A stretch of DNA of 64,000 nucleotides, from NCBI GenBank assembly GCA_964451375.1, contig CAYVIN010000001.1:62001-126000 (forward strand), read 5' to 3'. The notes under the pieces were generated by a model. It did not search any database, was not told the DNA's origin, and was given only the letters and a program-made list of their open reading frames with translations. A program made the translations under genes and the position numbers. Positions 35,934-43,612 of this stretch are shown here, one piece after another (the first letter of the stretch is position 1; every line of letters begins with the position of its first letter). Source of the stretch: JAGXQV01 sp964451375 (GTDB taxonomy: Bacteria > Pseudomonadota > Gammaproteobacteria > Burkholderiales > Sulfuricellaceae).

Positions 35934-37274
35934 TCATGCCGGATATTCGTCCAAGCGAAGTTTCTTGGACCTGTTGGTGCGAGCATCTGCAAACAGGGTT
36001 CCGAAGACCCGGTCGACTGTTTGCTCATCAGGGCGTACGCCAAAATCTCCGTTTGTTTCACGAAGCAGTTTGATCACGACCTCGGGATCAACCCATTCGA
36101 CCTCCACACCATATTCGCGTGCGACCACATTGATTGCCTGAACCATAATTCTGGCGCGGTGCTCATCGCTCAACGGGTGGAAAACAGAAAATGCGCCGAT
36201 GCGGCCTACCAGTTCAGGTGGAACACCGTGACGGGTCAGGTGCTTGCGGCACAGAGCGTCGGCCTTCTTAGGATCCCCTGCCATATCCACAGCAGCCAGT
36301 AGTTCGCGAGCGGCGATGTTGCTCGTGAAGACAAAGATTGCCTGACGACAATCGATCTCATGGCTGCCCTCGATGGCATTCGGCGAGGAAAGGCGACCCG
36401 AATCCATGGCGTTCATCAAGGTGCGAAACACGTCAGGGTGCGCTTTTTCAATTTCGTCGAACAGCACCAAGCTATTCGGGTGAGTGGCAAGATGCAGGAG
36501 TAACTGCGCGCCCTCTGCGTAGCCGACATATCCCTGCGGGGCACCGAGCAGTTGGCTGACGCGATGCTTCTCCTGATACTCACACATATCAAGACGCAAG
36601 AAGGCATGAGGTGCGTCGAGTTCCTCAAGGCACTCTGCGAGTGCCTTGGCAGCCTTCGTTTTGCCAACGCCCGTCGGACCGACTAGGAACACAGACGCTG
36701 GGCGCCGCGGTTCGACACGCGTCACATGACGAGCGACCATACCAGCGAGAACCGAAATGGCGTCATCTTGTCCGATCACATGCGTCTTCATCGACTCAGC
36801 GAGCGCTGTAACGTCGATGTTCTGGCGATCAACATTGACGCCTTGAAGTGTGGCCGACACGGCCGTCATGTCCGTGATGGCTTCGGGTTCCGGCATTGGC
36901 GCTTGCACTGGCGTTGGTGTTGGCGAAGGTGCGCGCACCACCGGCATTGCCGCGACCGACGGAGCTGCTGACGTTGTCGCAAAGGCTTCGCGAACGTCAG
37001 TCCGAAGGAAAGACTTGAGTGCATCAAAATTGCCAAATTGAAGCACACCGTCTTGGAACAGCCTGGCAAGTTGCGCATTACTGCCGCTGTAGGAAACGCC
37101 CTGATCAACGAACAGAGATGGGTTCCCCAAGACGTCTATCTCGAATCCCACTCGGGCGCATGATGGCAGGCACCCAGGCGGCATGCGCCTGGACACAAAC
37201 ACGACGCAGGTGTTTTGGCAACGCTGTTGCAGTACGCTGAAGTCGGCGTCTTTAGCGATTGAGAACTCGTTCAT
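35934..37274 (-). CDS. single-ring Clp/Hsp100-type AAA+ ATPase, 446 aa
   Basis: A 446-residue AAA+ protein like the second ring of ClpB/ClpA. Walker A is GPTGVGKTKA (199-208), the pore loop is GAPQGYVGY (244-252), Walker B is LVLFDEIEKAHPD (269-281), and sensor 1 is FVFTSNIA. The arginine-finger region GRIGAFSVFHPL and sensor 2 FGVRPDEQ follow. The 160-residue N-terminal part is unrelated to the Clp N-domain: it starts with a Cys-bearing domain and ends in a Pro/Ala linker. No ClpP-binding loop was noticed, so it likely unfolds or remodels proteins. Its start overlaps the E1 stop (ATGA), so the two are translationally coupled. Confidence 0.85.
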   Translation of the reverse strand: MNEFSIAKDADFSVLQQRCQNTCVVFVSRRMPPGCLPSCARVGFEIDVLGNPSLFVDQGVSYSGSNAQLARLFQDGVLQFGNFDALKSFLRTDVREAFATTSAAPSVAAMPVVRAPSPTPTPVQAPMPEPEAITDMTAVSATLQGVNVDRQNIDVTALAESMKTHVIGQDDAISVLAGMVARHVTRVEPRRPASVFLVGPTGVGKTKAAKALAECLEELDAPHAFLRLDMCEYQEKHRVSQLLGAPQGYVGYAEGAQLLLHLATHPNSLVLFDEIEKAHPDVFRTLMNAMDSGRLSSPNAIEGSHEIDCRQAIFVFTSNIAARELLAAVDMAGDPKKADALCRKHLTRHGVPPELVGRIGAFSVFHPLSDEHRARIMVQAINVVAREYGVEVEWVDPEVVIKLLRETNGDFGVRPDEQTVDRVFGTLFADARTNRSKKLRLDEYPA

Positions 37275-38248
37275 GCTGCCCTCCGCTGATCAAAGTTGGG
37301 GTAGATGCGGCGCATCTCGTACAGATTGTTCGAGAATGAGCCGATGGCGTTACGAAGATCCCCCGTGCCGCCGCAGTCGGGGCAGACGGGGTAGCCGTTG
37401 CTATCAGGGTGATCCGGCTTTTGTTCGAGCCACACGGTTTCGTTGAGGAACATCGACGCATGGTCAGCGTTGGCGTATACGCGATCGAAAGCTGGCAACT
37501 GAAAATCAGGCCAGAGCTTCACCTGAACCAGATTGCGATTACCTGCACGTTCCAGCATGCCTTTCCAACGGGCATGTTCGGAGCCGTGATGCAGCAGCAT
37601 CAGTGTCACCATGCCAGCAACCGCATTGACAATCGTGGTTGCCCAAATTGGCGTGCCGTGGGACGTCACATCATTGGTGAACGCTTGGTCGAGATACGAA
37701 CGGTAACGGCTCTCAAGGGCGCACCTATTGCATGCGGCCGTGGTTTCGGGATGCGTAAAGGTCACCTCGCCACCGTAGCCAGCCTGGTATACCTGTGCTG
37801 AGACGGAGGGAACACCGTAGTGCAATGCGACCCGATTTCCGTGCGCTTGTGCCTCGAAATTATCCGTCTTGAGGGCCAGCACCACCCGTTCCGGTGCCAC
37901 GCCGCCAACCCACGGTTCCCGCAACAGATGATCAAGATCGCGCTCAGACAGTTCCTCGAAGCGACAGGCGTGAGTAATTACCCGCATATTCGGATTGATG
38001 TCGAGAATGCGGTCGCGAATACACTCGACCTTGGTTTTTCCAATGTCTGATACATAGGCTTGCTGCGTCCCGATATTCGTGTCGCTTGAGGTATCCGGGT
38101 CGATGACGGCGATCTCCTGGATGCCGCAACGGGCAAGTTGTTCGATGTAATCGCGCGAGCCCCCGGAACCCTCCACTACAACGCGACTTTTAGCCATCAA
38201 GGGCAGATCGTAAGCGCCTTCAACACGTGCAAAGTTGTTGTGAGTCAT
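37271..38248 (-). CDS. ThiF/E1-like adenylyltransferase, 325 aa
   Basis: A 325-residue E1/ThiF/MoeB-fold protein that would adenylate the C-terminus of a small protein or peptide. The ATP loop is VVVEGSGGSR (Gly27-Arg32). The DxD motif is VIDPDTSS (Asp50, Asp52), with Asn58, Gln62 and Lys73 at the positions used by ThiF enzymes. Arg of the usual SNLNRQ is replaced by Thr (TNIGTQ). Two zinc-type pairs are present, Cys173/Cys176 and Cys289/Cys292. A clear catalytic thioester Cys is not certain. It follows the JAB gene by 18 bases with a GAGGAGAA ribosome-binding site. A decayed paralogue lies at 20919-21361. Families of comparison are MccB, PRTRC-ThiF, Cap2 and Bil E1 proteins. Confidence 0.85.
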   Translation of the reverse strand: MTHNNFARVEGAYDLPLMAKSRVVVEGSGGSRDYIEQLARCGIQEIAVIDPDTSSDTNIGTQQAYVSDIGKTKVECIRDRILDINPNMRVITHACRFEELSERDLDHLLREPWVGGVAPERVVLALKTDNFEAQAHGNRVALHYGVPSVSAQVYQAGYGGEVTFTHPETTAACNRCALESRYRSYLDQAFTNDVTSHGTPIWATTIVNAVAGMVTLMLLHHGSEHARWKGMLERAGNRNLVQVKLWPDFQLPAFDRVYANADHASMFLNETVWLEQKPDHPDSNGYPVCPDCGGTGDLRNAIGSFSNNLYEMRRIYPNFDQRRAA

Positions 38249-38266
38249 GATTCGTTCTCCTCAAGT

Positions 38267-39019
38267 TTAGTAAATACGGTAATCAATCGGCGCTAAGCGG
38301 TTGCCGGTTGGATGTCGCGAGAAAATATAGCCTTTCATCTCGAAACCACCGTTGATCTCACTGCGGATAATCGGCATGAAGAAGGCATCCATGTCCTCGC
38401 AGACTTGCAGAAAAGCGTTGGCGTAGACCTCGTCACCCCCGGATGGCCGAGTAAAGTTGCCAGGGTGACTGTGCACCATCCCGATCAGGTCAATGCCTGC
38501 GTCGTTCCACTCTTTGACGACGTCGTTGAGTGTTTTCGCATCAGGAGAGTAAGTCACGGACGAAGTGTCGGCTTTCGCGTCAAAGAAGAAGTGGGAGATG
38601 GTCCGATCTTTTCGGCTGCCACCGAGCATTCCGCCAAGTTCAGGTTTGTGGCGACCAATCTTCTGGTGGATCTCATCGAAGACGGCCTTCTTGATCTTGT
38701 AGGCGAGCTGCGGCTTGTTGGCCGGCTTCTCGACCGACGCTTCAACTTGCTTTTCGGAATCGGTTTCCTTTAGCTTGGCGGCTTTACTCTGATAGCTCGA
38801 TGTTTCCCGGCGGCGCCGAACCTCCGCGTAAATCGCGTCTAGGTACTCTCTGAGTGCGTCTGTATCGTCTTCATGTGCTTTAGCCACGTTATAGACACAG
38901 TGATGCTTTGCGAGAGCAAGTCCTGTCAGATCGAAAGCGCCACCGCGATAGGTGAACGTACCCTCGATGGAACCGTCCTTCGAGGTGGCGTGGATTGTCT
39001 TTTGTTCATATCCGGACAT
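38267..39019 (-). CDS. JAMM/JAB metalloprotease, 250 aa
   Basis: Start at 39019 is set by an AAAGGAGAAAATC ribosome-binding site. The C-terminal half is a complete JAMM deubiquitinase-type domain. Glu127 lies in ELGGMLGGS, and HSHPGNFTRPSGGD supplies His183, His185, Ser193 and Asp196 in the exact HxH(x7)SxxD spacing. Such enzymes remove ubiquitin-like tags or trim their precursors. The N-terminal 110 residues (GYEQKTIHATSKDGSIEGTF and an Arg-rich helix) are unassigned. It lies directly between the E2-like and E1 genes, the arrangement expected of an E1/E2/JAB modification module such as Bil or CBASS Cap2/Cap3, but no recognisable ubiquitin-like protein accompanies it. Confidence 0.88.
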   Translation of the reverse strand: MSGYEQKTIHATSKDGSIEGTFTYRGGAFDLTGLALAKHHCVYNVAKAHEDDTDALREYLDAIYAEVRRRRETSSYQSKAAKLKETDSEKQVEASVEKPANKPQLAYKIKKAVFDEIHQKIGRHKPELGGMLGGSRKDRTISHFFFDAKADTSSVTYSPDAKTLNDVVKEWNDAGIDLIGMVHSHPGNFTRPSGGDEVYANAFLQVCEDMDAFFMPIIRSEINGGFEMKGYIFSRHPTGNRLAPIDYRIY

Positions 39020-39030
39020 GATTTTCTCCT

Positions 39031-39324
39031 TTAGGTTGGTCCAAAACGTTTGCCAGTGCGGATGTAGTCTTGGGTGCAATCCGCCCACAGTGAAGCGATC
39101 TGCTTCATTCCTTCACGACTGCGTACAGGGGTATTCCAGCAAACGTATCGACCTTTGCTGTCTGAGAGGCGATGTGTCGGATGGAAGCTATCGTCACGTC
39201 CCTGGTAGGATGGCTGGCTAGTGATGTAGGCACGCTCGGTGCCATCGGACAGGGTGCAAAGTTCGAACCCGTAGTCTGCGCGACCATCTTTAGTGCGATA
39301 ATAAATACGTTCGGTTTGCGGCAT
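39031..39324 (-). CDS. small E2-like candidate protein, 97 aa
   Basis: A 97-residue protein with an AGGAGAAGATC ribosome-binding site. Two strands (DYGFELCTLSD, then ERAYITSQPSYQG) precede SFHPTHRLSD, SKGRYVCWN and a final helix MKQIASLWADCTQDYI. The order His48, Pro49, His51, Gly58, Cys62, Trp63 followed by a helix resembles the His-Pro, Gly-x-Cys and Trp landmarks of prokaryotic UBC/E2 domains. The protein is shorter than typical E2s, so the assignment is a hypothesis. It is strongly homologous to the last 95 residues of 22266-23036, where the Cys is lost. The gene precedes JAB and E1 in the operon. Confidence 0.45.
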   Translation of the reverse strand: MPQTERIYYRTKDGRADYGFELCTLSDGTERAYITSQPSYQGRDDSFHPTHRLSDSKGRYVCWNTPVRSREGMKQIASLWADCTQDYIRTGKRFGPT

Positions 39325-39349
39325 GATCTTCTCCTATATTTTGCAAACG

Positions 39350-39420
39350 CCACAACGTTGTGGCAGTTACAGTTTATGGTCGTGTTTTCTGTCAATCAGC
39401 ATGATGTTGTGGGAAAACCG
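39350..39420 (-). promoter_or_regulatory. conserved promoter/operator block, copy 3
   Basis: CCACAACGTTGTGG (39350-39363) is a perfect palindrome located between the ribosome-binding site of the E2-like gene and an upstream promoter-like region with TTGACA (minus strand, near 39390) and the conserved CCCACAACAT stretch. It shares its layout with the other four copies. Confidence 0.6.
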
Positions 39421-39455
39421 GGTGAATGTTTGTGGCATTCACCCGATCGGTCAGG

Positions 39456-39596
39456 CTAGTGAAATGTTCCAGTAGGAACAGAATCACCACCGTGGAAAGT
39501 TCCCGCCGGGACGGTATCCTTGCCATGGAATGTGCCGACTGGTACAGAATCACCGCCGGAAGGGCGGGTGTTGCCGTTGAATTGGTCGTTGCGCAT
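39456..39596 (-). CDS. 46-aa peptide with three tandem DSVPxGTFH repeats
   Basis: A 46-codon gene with a GGAGAT ribosome-binding site at the expected distance. It starts MRNDQFNGNTRPSG and then contains three tandem copies of (D)(S/T)VP(V/A/T)GTFHG(G/K), ending in GTFH. It is the first gene of the operon encoding the E2-like, JAB, E1 and Clp proteins. A short peptide with a conserved leader and a repeated core looks like a precursor or substrate for a modifying enzyme. The first nine residues recur at two other loci. It resembles no ubiquitin-like fold and does not end in Gly-Gly. Confidence 0.65.
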   Translation of the reverse strand: MRNDQFNGNTRPSGGDSVPVGTFHGKDTVPAGTFHGGDSVPTGTFH

Positions 39597-39600
39597 TTCA

Positions 39601-39695
39601 AATCTCCTAAGCTTAGTTACAAAGCCACACAACGTTGCGTGGTGAGTGAATTTTGCGGGAGGAAAGTCAGCAAATCGCCGTGCATTGTGTGAATC
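39601..39695 (-). promoter_or_regulatory. conserved promoter/operator block, copy 4
   Basis: CCACACAACGTTGCGTGG (39625-39642, one mismatched pair) lies upstream of the repeat-peptide gene. Adjacent conserved elements are the ATTTTGC box, GAGGAAAGTC and the CATTGTGTGAA stretch. This should be the main promoter of the long operon. Confidence 0.6.
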
Positions 39696-39982
39696 GGGTG
39701 AATGCCCCATGGGGCTTTTTGAGAGTTCCTGACTGTTGCCATCCGGAGCCATGGCGCCTTGGATATGTCATTTTGAAGGGCTACTGCTGGGTATCAGCAG
39801 GGCACCCCGATCGCACTTGCAGTTACATTGCAATGTCGTTGAAAATGAATGGAATCAATGGATGGCTATAACCTGGCGGGCTTCCCAGAACGACGGTTCT
39901 GCGTGAAGAAAGCGGTGGCTACAGGATGGCGCTTCACTGGCTGACTGGACCCACGTTGAACAAGAGTGAGGAGGAAATAACG

Positions 39983-40063
39983 ATGAACGATTCCAAGCGC
40001 AGGCCGGAACAGGGATGGGAATTTTGGGGTATCTGGTCGCCTCCTCGAAGTGCCGCCTCCTAA
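39983..40063 (+). CDS. 26-aa peptide upstream of CHAT paralogue 4
   Basis: A 26-codon frame with a very strong GAGGAGG ribosome-binding site 8 bases before its ATG; product MNDSKRRPEQGWEFWGIWS followed by PPRSAAS. Its stop is 15 bases before the CHAT ATG. Trp-rich and short, it could be a leader, a target of the adjacent protease, or a translational-coupling device. The 41-residue and 88-residue genes take the same place before the other two CHAT genes that have neighbours. Confidence 0.45.
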   Translation: MNDSKRRPEQGWEFWGIWSPPRSAAS

Positions 40064-40078
40064 TTCCCGGAAAATGAT

Positions 40079-43000
40079 ATGAGCCATTCCGATAGAGAGC
40101 CAGAGAGCTGGGAGCAGCAGGCCCACGACCTGTGTGATTCAGGTAGTTATCCCGAAGCACTAACCGCTATAAACGAAGCTATCGATGGTTACTTGCATTT
40201 GGCTGACACGAACCAGACTGAGTGGGCTGTAACCCTACTCAAAACGCTGCTCAGCCCGATGAGAGGCCGAGCGCTGATACATCTCATCCTCGGTGACCTG
40301 GAGGAGGCTATCAAGGACTTTGAAGACGTCATCATGCGCTGCCGTATCCTGATCGAGTCCGGCGAGACCGAATGGGCAGGCGATTTGGTCGAGGCACTGA
40401 CAGAATTGGCGTCGGCAATGATACTGCTTCCTAACAGTGACAAGGAGGCCGCACGGACAGTATTCATGGAGGCGATCGCAGGTTCATACAGGTTGATTGG
40501 TTCAGACCCGATGCAGTGGATTGGTAACTTGGTCTGTGCGCTGAATGGCTATGCGCGGACACTCATCTTCCTGGGGGATTTGGAGGAAGCGCTGACAGCC
40601 TTTGAATCAGCGATTAATTTCAGCCGCATCTTGATCGGCCAAGGCCAGACGATGGGTGCAGAATACCTGTTCGGTTCTCTGGAAGGCCGGGCACAGACAC
40701 TGTTCGTCCTTGGTGACCTGGAAACGGCACGGACGGCCTACAAGGAGGCGATCACAAGCTTCCGCGAACTGATCGACGCAGGCCAAACACAATGGACCAA
40801 CACCCTAATGCCGACGTTTCTAGCTGAAGGCTTGGCGCGGACACTACATCTCCTCGGCGACAAAGAGGCGGCGCGGGCAGCCTTTAATGAGTCGATCGGC
40901 GACTACCACAAGTTTGTCGACGGAAACCAGACGCAGGGGGCTTTCAACCAGATTGTCTCCCGGCTCGTACCTCAAGCCCAGATACTGGAAAGCCGTGTGT
41001 GCGCGCTGTATTTTCTCGGCGACCGGGAGGCGCAGCGGACAACCCACGAGGAGGTAATCGCCGGCTATCACAAATTAATCGATGCGGGTCAGACGCAGTG
41101 GGATGGAAATCTGATCCGAGCACTGGCACTTAGGGCGTGGACACTAAGCGACCAGGAAGCACTGGCGGCCTTTGAGGAGGCGATCACAGGCTATCGCGAG
41201 TTAATTGACGCAGGCCAGATTCATTGGGCAGGCGACTTAGCCCGTGCGCTAGAAGGCCGGGCGTGGAAACTACATTCCCTTAACGACCAAGAGGCAACGT
41301 TGGCCTTTGAGGAGGCGATCGCCGGTTTCCGTGAGTTGATTGCTGCGGGCCAGCCGCAGTGGGGCGGTAGCCTTCTCAATGTGACGGAAGGCCGTGCGCT
41401 GGCACTATTCTCGCATGGCGACCGGGATGCCGCGCAGGCAGCCTTACAGGAAGCGATTGACGGCTACCGTAAGCTTATCGACGCGGGGCAGACGCAATGG
41501 GGCAAAGACCTTTTTGGTGCGCTGACGGGTCGGGCGTACATGCTGGCGACTGACGAGTGTTGGGATGCAGTCCTGGAGGATTTGCGGGCCGCCTTCGAGG
41601 CCGCCGTTGAACATAATCTTGTCATAAACCCGGATCGGCTGGCGGTGATGAGTTCTTTGTTCGCTCGCTGCCTGGCGCAACCGGAGCTTGGCTCCTGGGC
41701 TGTGACCTTTTATCTGCAATCCTTGACGTTGCTGGAGAGCTACCTAGACAGCTTCCAGCGCCTTGTGACCAAGGATGGAGAAGCACAAGAATCTGCGCTA
41801 CGGGAATTCTGGGGCCAGTGGATTGCGGTCTTCGTGGGCATGCAACGTTACGTTCATGTTCTTGACGTAGTGGCCCGCGCCCACGGCCGACATACCGCAG
41901 CCCAAGCCATGGCGGCGCTACTGCTAGACATGGCTAGCCTCGACGAAGACCAACATCGATATGTGGAGCTCGACGGGGCGCTTCATGAGGTAGAGCGGCA
42001 GCTCGCCAGCTTTTCCTCTGATGGTGAAGCGGGTGCAGATGCGAGCAGGCGCGGAGTGGGAGTCTCTGGGAATCTTGGCGGTACCGAACGCCGCTACCAG
42101 GCATTGGTCTCGGAACGCCAGAGCCGCCTAGAAGAAAGGCGGCGCGAAAAAACCACATTGATCGCCGCTGGCAAGCTTCCCGAAGCCCTTGCGGCAACAT
42201 CAATATCGAGGGAAAGCCTCAATCCAGCAGCAGGTGAGCCCATTGCTGTATGGGTGACGCCGGAGGAATTTGGTCTTTCCATACTCCCCTTTGTGCTACT
42301 GGTGTCCCAGCCGGGAGTCGTCCAGCCGTTCTTCGATGGACAGGACGGCCCCAGGCCGGATTTCAGCAAGGCTTACAAGCTGGAGCGGCAACTGACGAAA
42401 GAGCTGCTACGCGGCCGCTGTGTGCGTGACGCAGGAAACACCACGTTCACAGGTTCCTTCGCTTCCAACTTGAAAGGCAATGCGCCGCACATAGGGGCGC
42501 CGGACGTCCAATTGCGCAGTTTCCTGGCTGAAATGGTGTGGACACCGCTCATCAATAGCTGCCGGGGATTGGGAGCAAAAACCCTACATATGGTCACTGC
42601 TGGCCGACTGCATACCTTGCCCTGGCAAGGCAGTGCCCCAAAACAAGGTCTGGCACTGCACTTGCACCCCGGCGTATTCGCTTATGTAAAACACCGCAAT
42701 GCCAACGTCCAAGATACCCCCCTCCCGTCACCGCAAAAGAAGCTCCTGGTTCTGGCCTATGATGCTGCGGATGAGTTGGAGCGACGGCTCTATTGCATTC
42801 CGCTGGAAATCGCCTGCTTGCAAACGATATGGGGTGACGACGCAGTGCGGGTGGTGGATGACGTACCCGCCGATAAGAGTGTCTATGCCGGTCTGGCCTG
42901 TCTTGGTCATGGTGGATTCAATGACGAGACAGACCAAGCGGGGTTGTATCTGGGACAAGGCCCCGACGATAAACCGCGCTATTTCCATGAGGCACTCCTC

Positions 43001-43600
43001 TCGGCGGACGGCAACCACTACCCACACCTGGAAGCCAGCGCTTGCGTACTGGGCCGCGTCACGGATAGGCGCAACGAACCTTGTGGCCTCATCGCCACCG
43101 CCCTGACCAAACCCAAGGTGCGTATGGCGATGGGAGCTCTGTTGCCAGTGGACGATCTGCTCACGACCTTGCGCACGCTTCTGGTTCACTCGCTATGGAA
43201 GTGGCATCAACTGAGTCCGCGAGAAGCCGCGATAAAGGCGATGGATTGTATGGAATCCGGTGATTGGCCGCCAGAAGCAATCGAATCATTGCGTCTTGCC
43301 TTGATCCGCGCTCTGCCGAAAATGGCGAAGGCGATGGAGCAAGATGGCCACAAATTGATCGCTCAAAAGATTGATATCACCCGCATAGACCAGCTGCGAC
43401 TTGATCTGACTCTGGATGGTTCGACCCAAGCCCAAGACGCCAAGCGTCATTGGAAACGTTTGGTGTATGCCATGGGGGAGAGCCAGCCCTTCGACCAGAT
43501 CGTTCAAGAACTATCGACCCTGATTGGCAAATCCCTGCCCAGGGTCGTTGCACAGCGAAACGATCTAAGAGCCTTTACCCGCTACTGGATGGTTTGCTGA
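40079..43600 (+). CDS. TPR-CHAT caspase-like protease, paralogue 4 (1173 aa)
   Basis: A 1173-residue protein, the largest of the four. The N-terminal part carries about eleven near-identical TPR-like repeats of roughly 40 residues with consensus AAFEEAITGYRELIDAGQTQW, more regular than in paralogues 1 and 3. The linker LDVVARAHGRHTAAQAMAAL leads to the CHAT domain, with dyad His944 (CLGHGGFND) and Cys989 (LEASACVLG), and the tail FTRYWMVC. It is divergent from the E1/JAB operon, sharing a 480-base intergenic region with it. Nearly identical repeats suggest recent expansion of the sensor. The likely role is a protease that fires on a trigger sensed by the TPR array; the target is unknown. Confidence 0.85.
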   Translation: MSHSDREPESWEQQAHDLCDSGSYPEALTAINEAIDGYLHLADTNQTEWAVTLLKTLLSPMRGRALIHLILGDLEEAIKDFEDVIMRCRILIESGETEWAGDLVEALTELASAMILLPNSDKEAARTVFMEAIAGSYRLIGSDPMQWIGNLVCALNGYARTLIFLGDLEEALTAFESAINFSRILIGQGQTMGAEYLFGSLEGRAQTLFVLGDLETARTAYKEAITSFRELIDAGQTQWTNTLMPTFLAEGLARTLHLLGDKEAARAAFNESIGDYHKFVDGNQTQGAFNQIVSRLVPQAQILESRVCALYFLGDREAQRTTHEEVIAGYHKLIDAGQTQWDGNLIRALALRAWTLSDQEALAAFEEAITGYRELIDAGQIHWAGDLARALEGRAWKLHSLNDQEATLAFEEAIAGFRELIAAGQPQWGGSLLNVTEGRALALFSHGDRDAAQAALQEAIDGYRKLIDAGQTQWGKDLFGALTGRAYMLATDECWDAVLEDLRAAFEAAVEHNLVINPDRLAVMSSLFARCLAQPELGSWAVTFYLQSLTLLESYLDSFQRLVTKDGEAQESALREFWGQWIAVFVGMQRYVHVLDVVARAHGRHTAAQAMAALLLDMASLDEDQHRYVELDGALHEVERQLASFSSDGEAGADASRRGVGVSGNLGGTERRYQALVSERQSRLEERRREKTTLIAAGKLPEALAATSISRESLNPAAGEPIAVWVTPEEFGLSILPFVLLVSQPGVVQPFFDGQDGPRPDFSKAYKLERQLTKELLRGRCVRDAGNTTFTGSFASNLKGNAPHIGAPDVQLRSFLAEMVWTPLINSCRGLGAKTLHMVTAGRLHTLPWQGSAPKQGLALHLHPGVFAYVKHRNANVQDTPLPSPQKKLLVLAYDAADELERRLYCIPLEIACLQTIWGDDAVRVVDDVPADKSVYAGLACLGHGGFNDETDQAGLYLGQGPDDKPRYFHEALLSADGNHYPHLEASACVLGRVTDRRNEPCGLIATALTKPKVRMAMGALLPVDDLLTTLRTLLVHSLWKWHQLSPREAAIKAMDCMESGDWPPEAIESLRLALIRALPKMAKAMEQDGHKLIAQKIDITRIDQLRLDLTLDGSTQAQDAKRHWKRLVYAMGESQPFDQIVQELSTLIGKSLPRVVAQRNDLRAFTRYWMVC

Positions 43601-43612
43601 CTGAATTGCAAC

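Noticed and set aside
39456..39596. Similarity of the MRN leader to the microcin C7 precursor MRTGNAN
   Set aside because: Only the first two residues and the Asn richness agree; the E1 here is not close enough to MccB to claim a microcin pathway.
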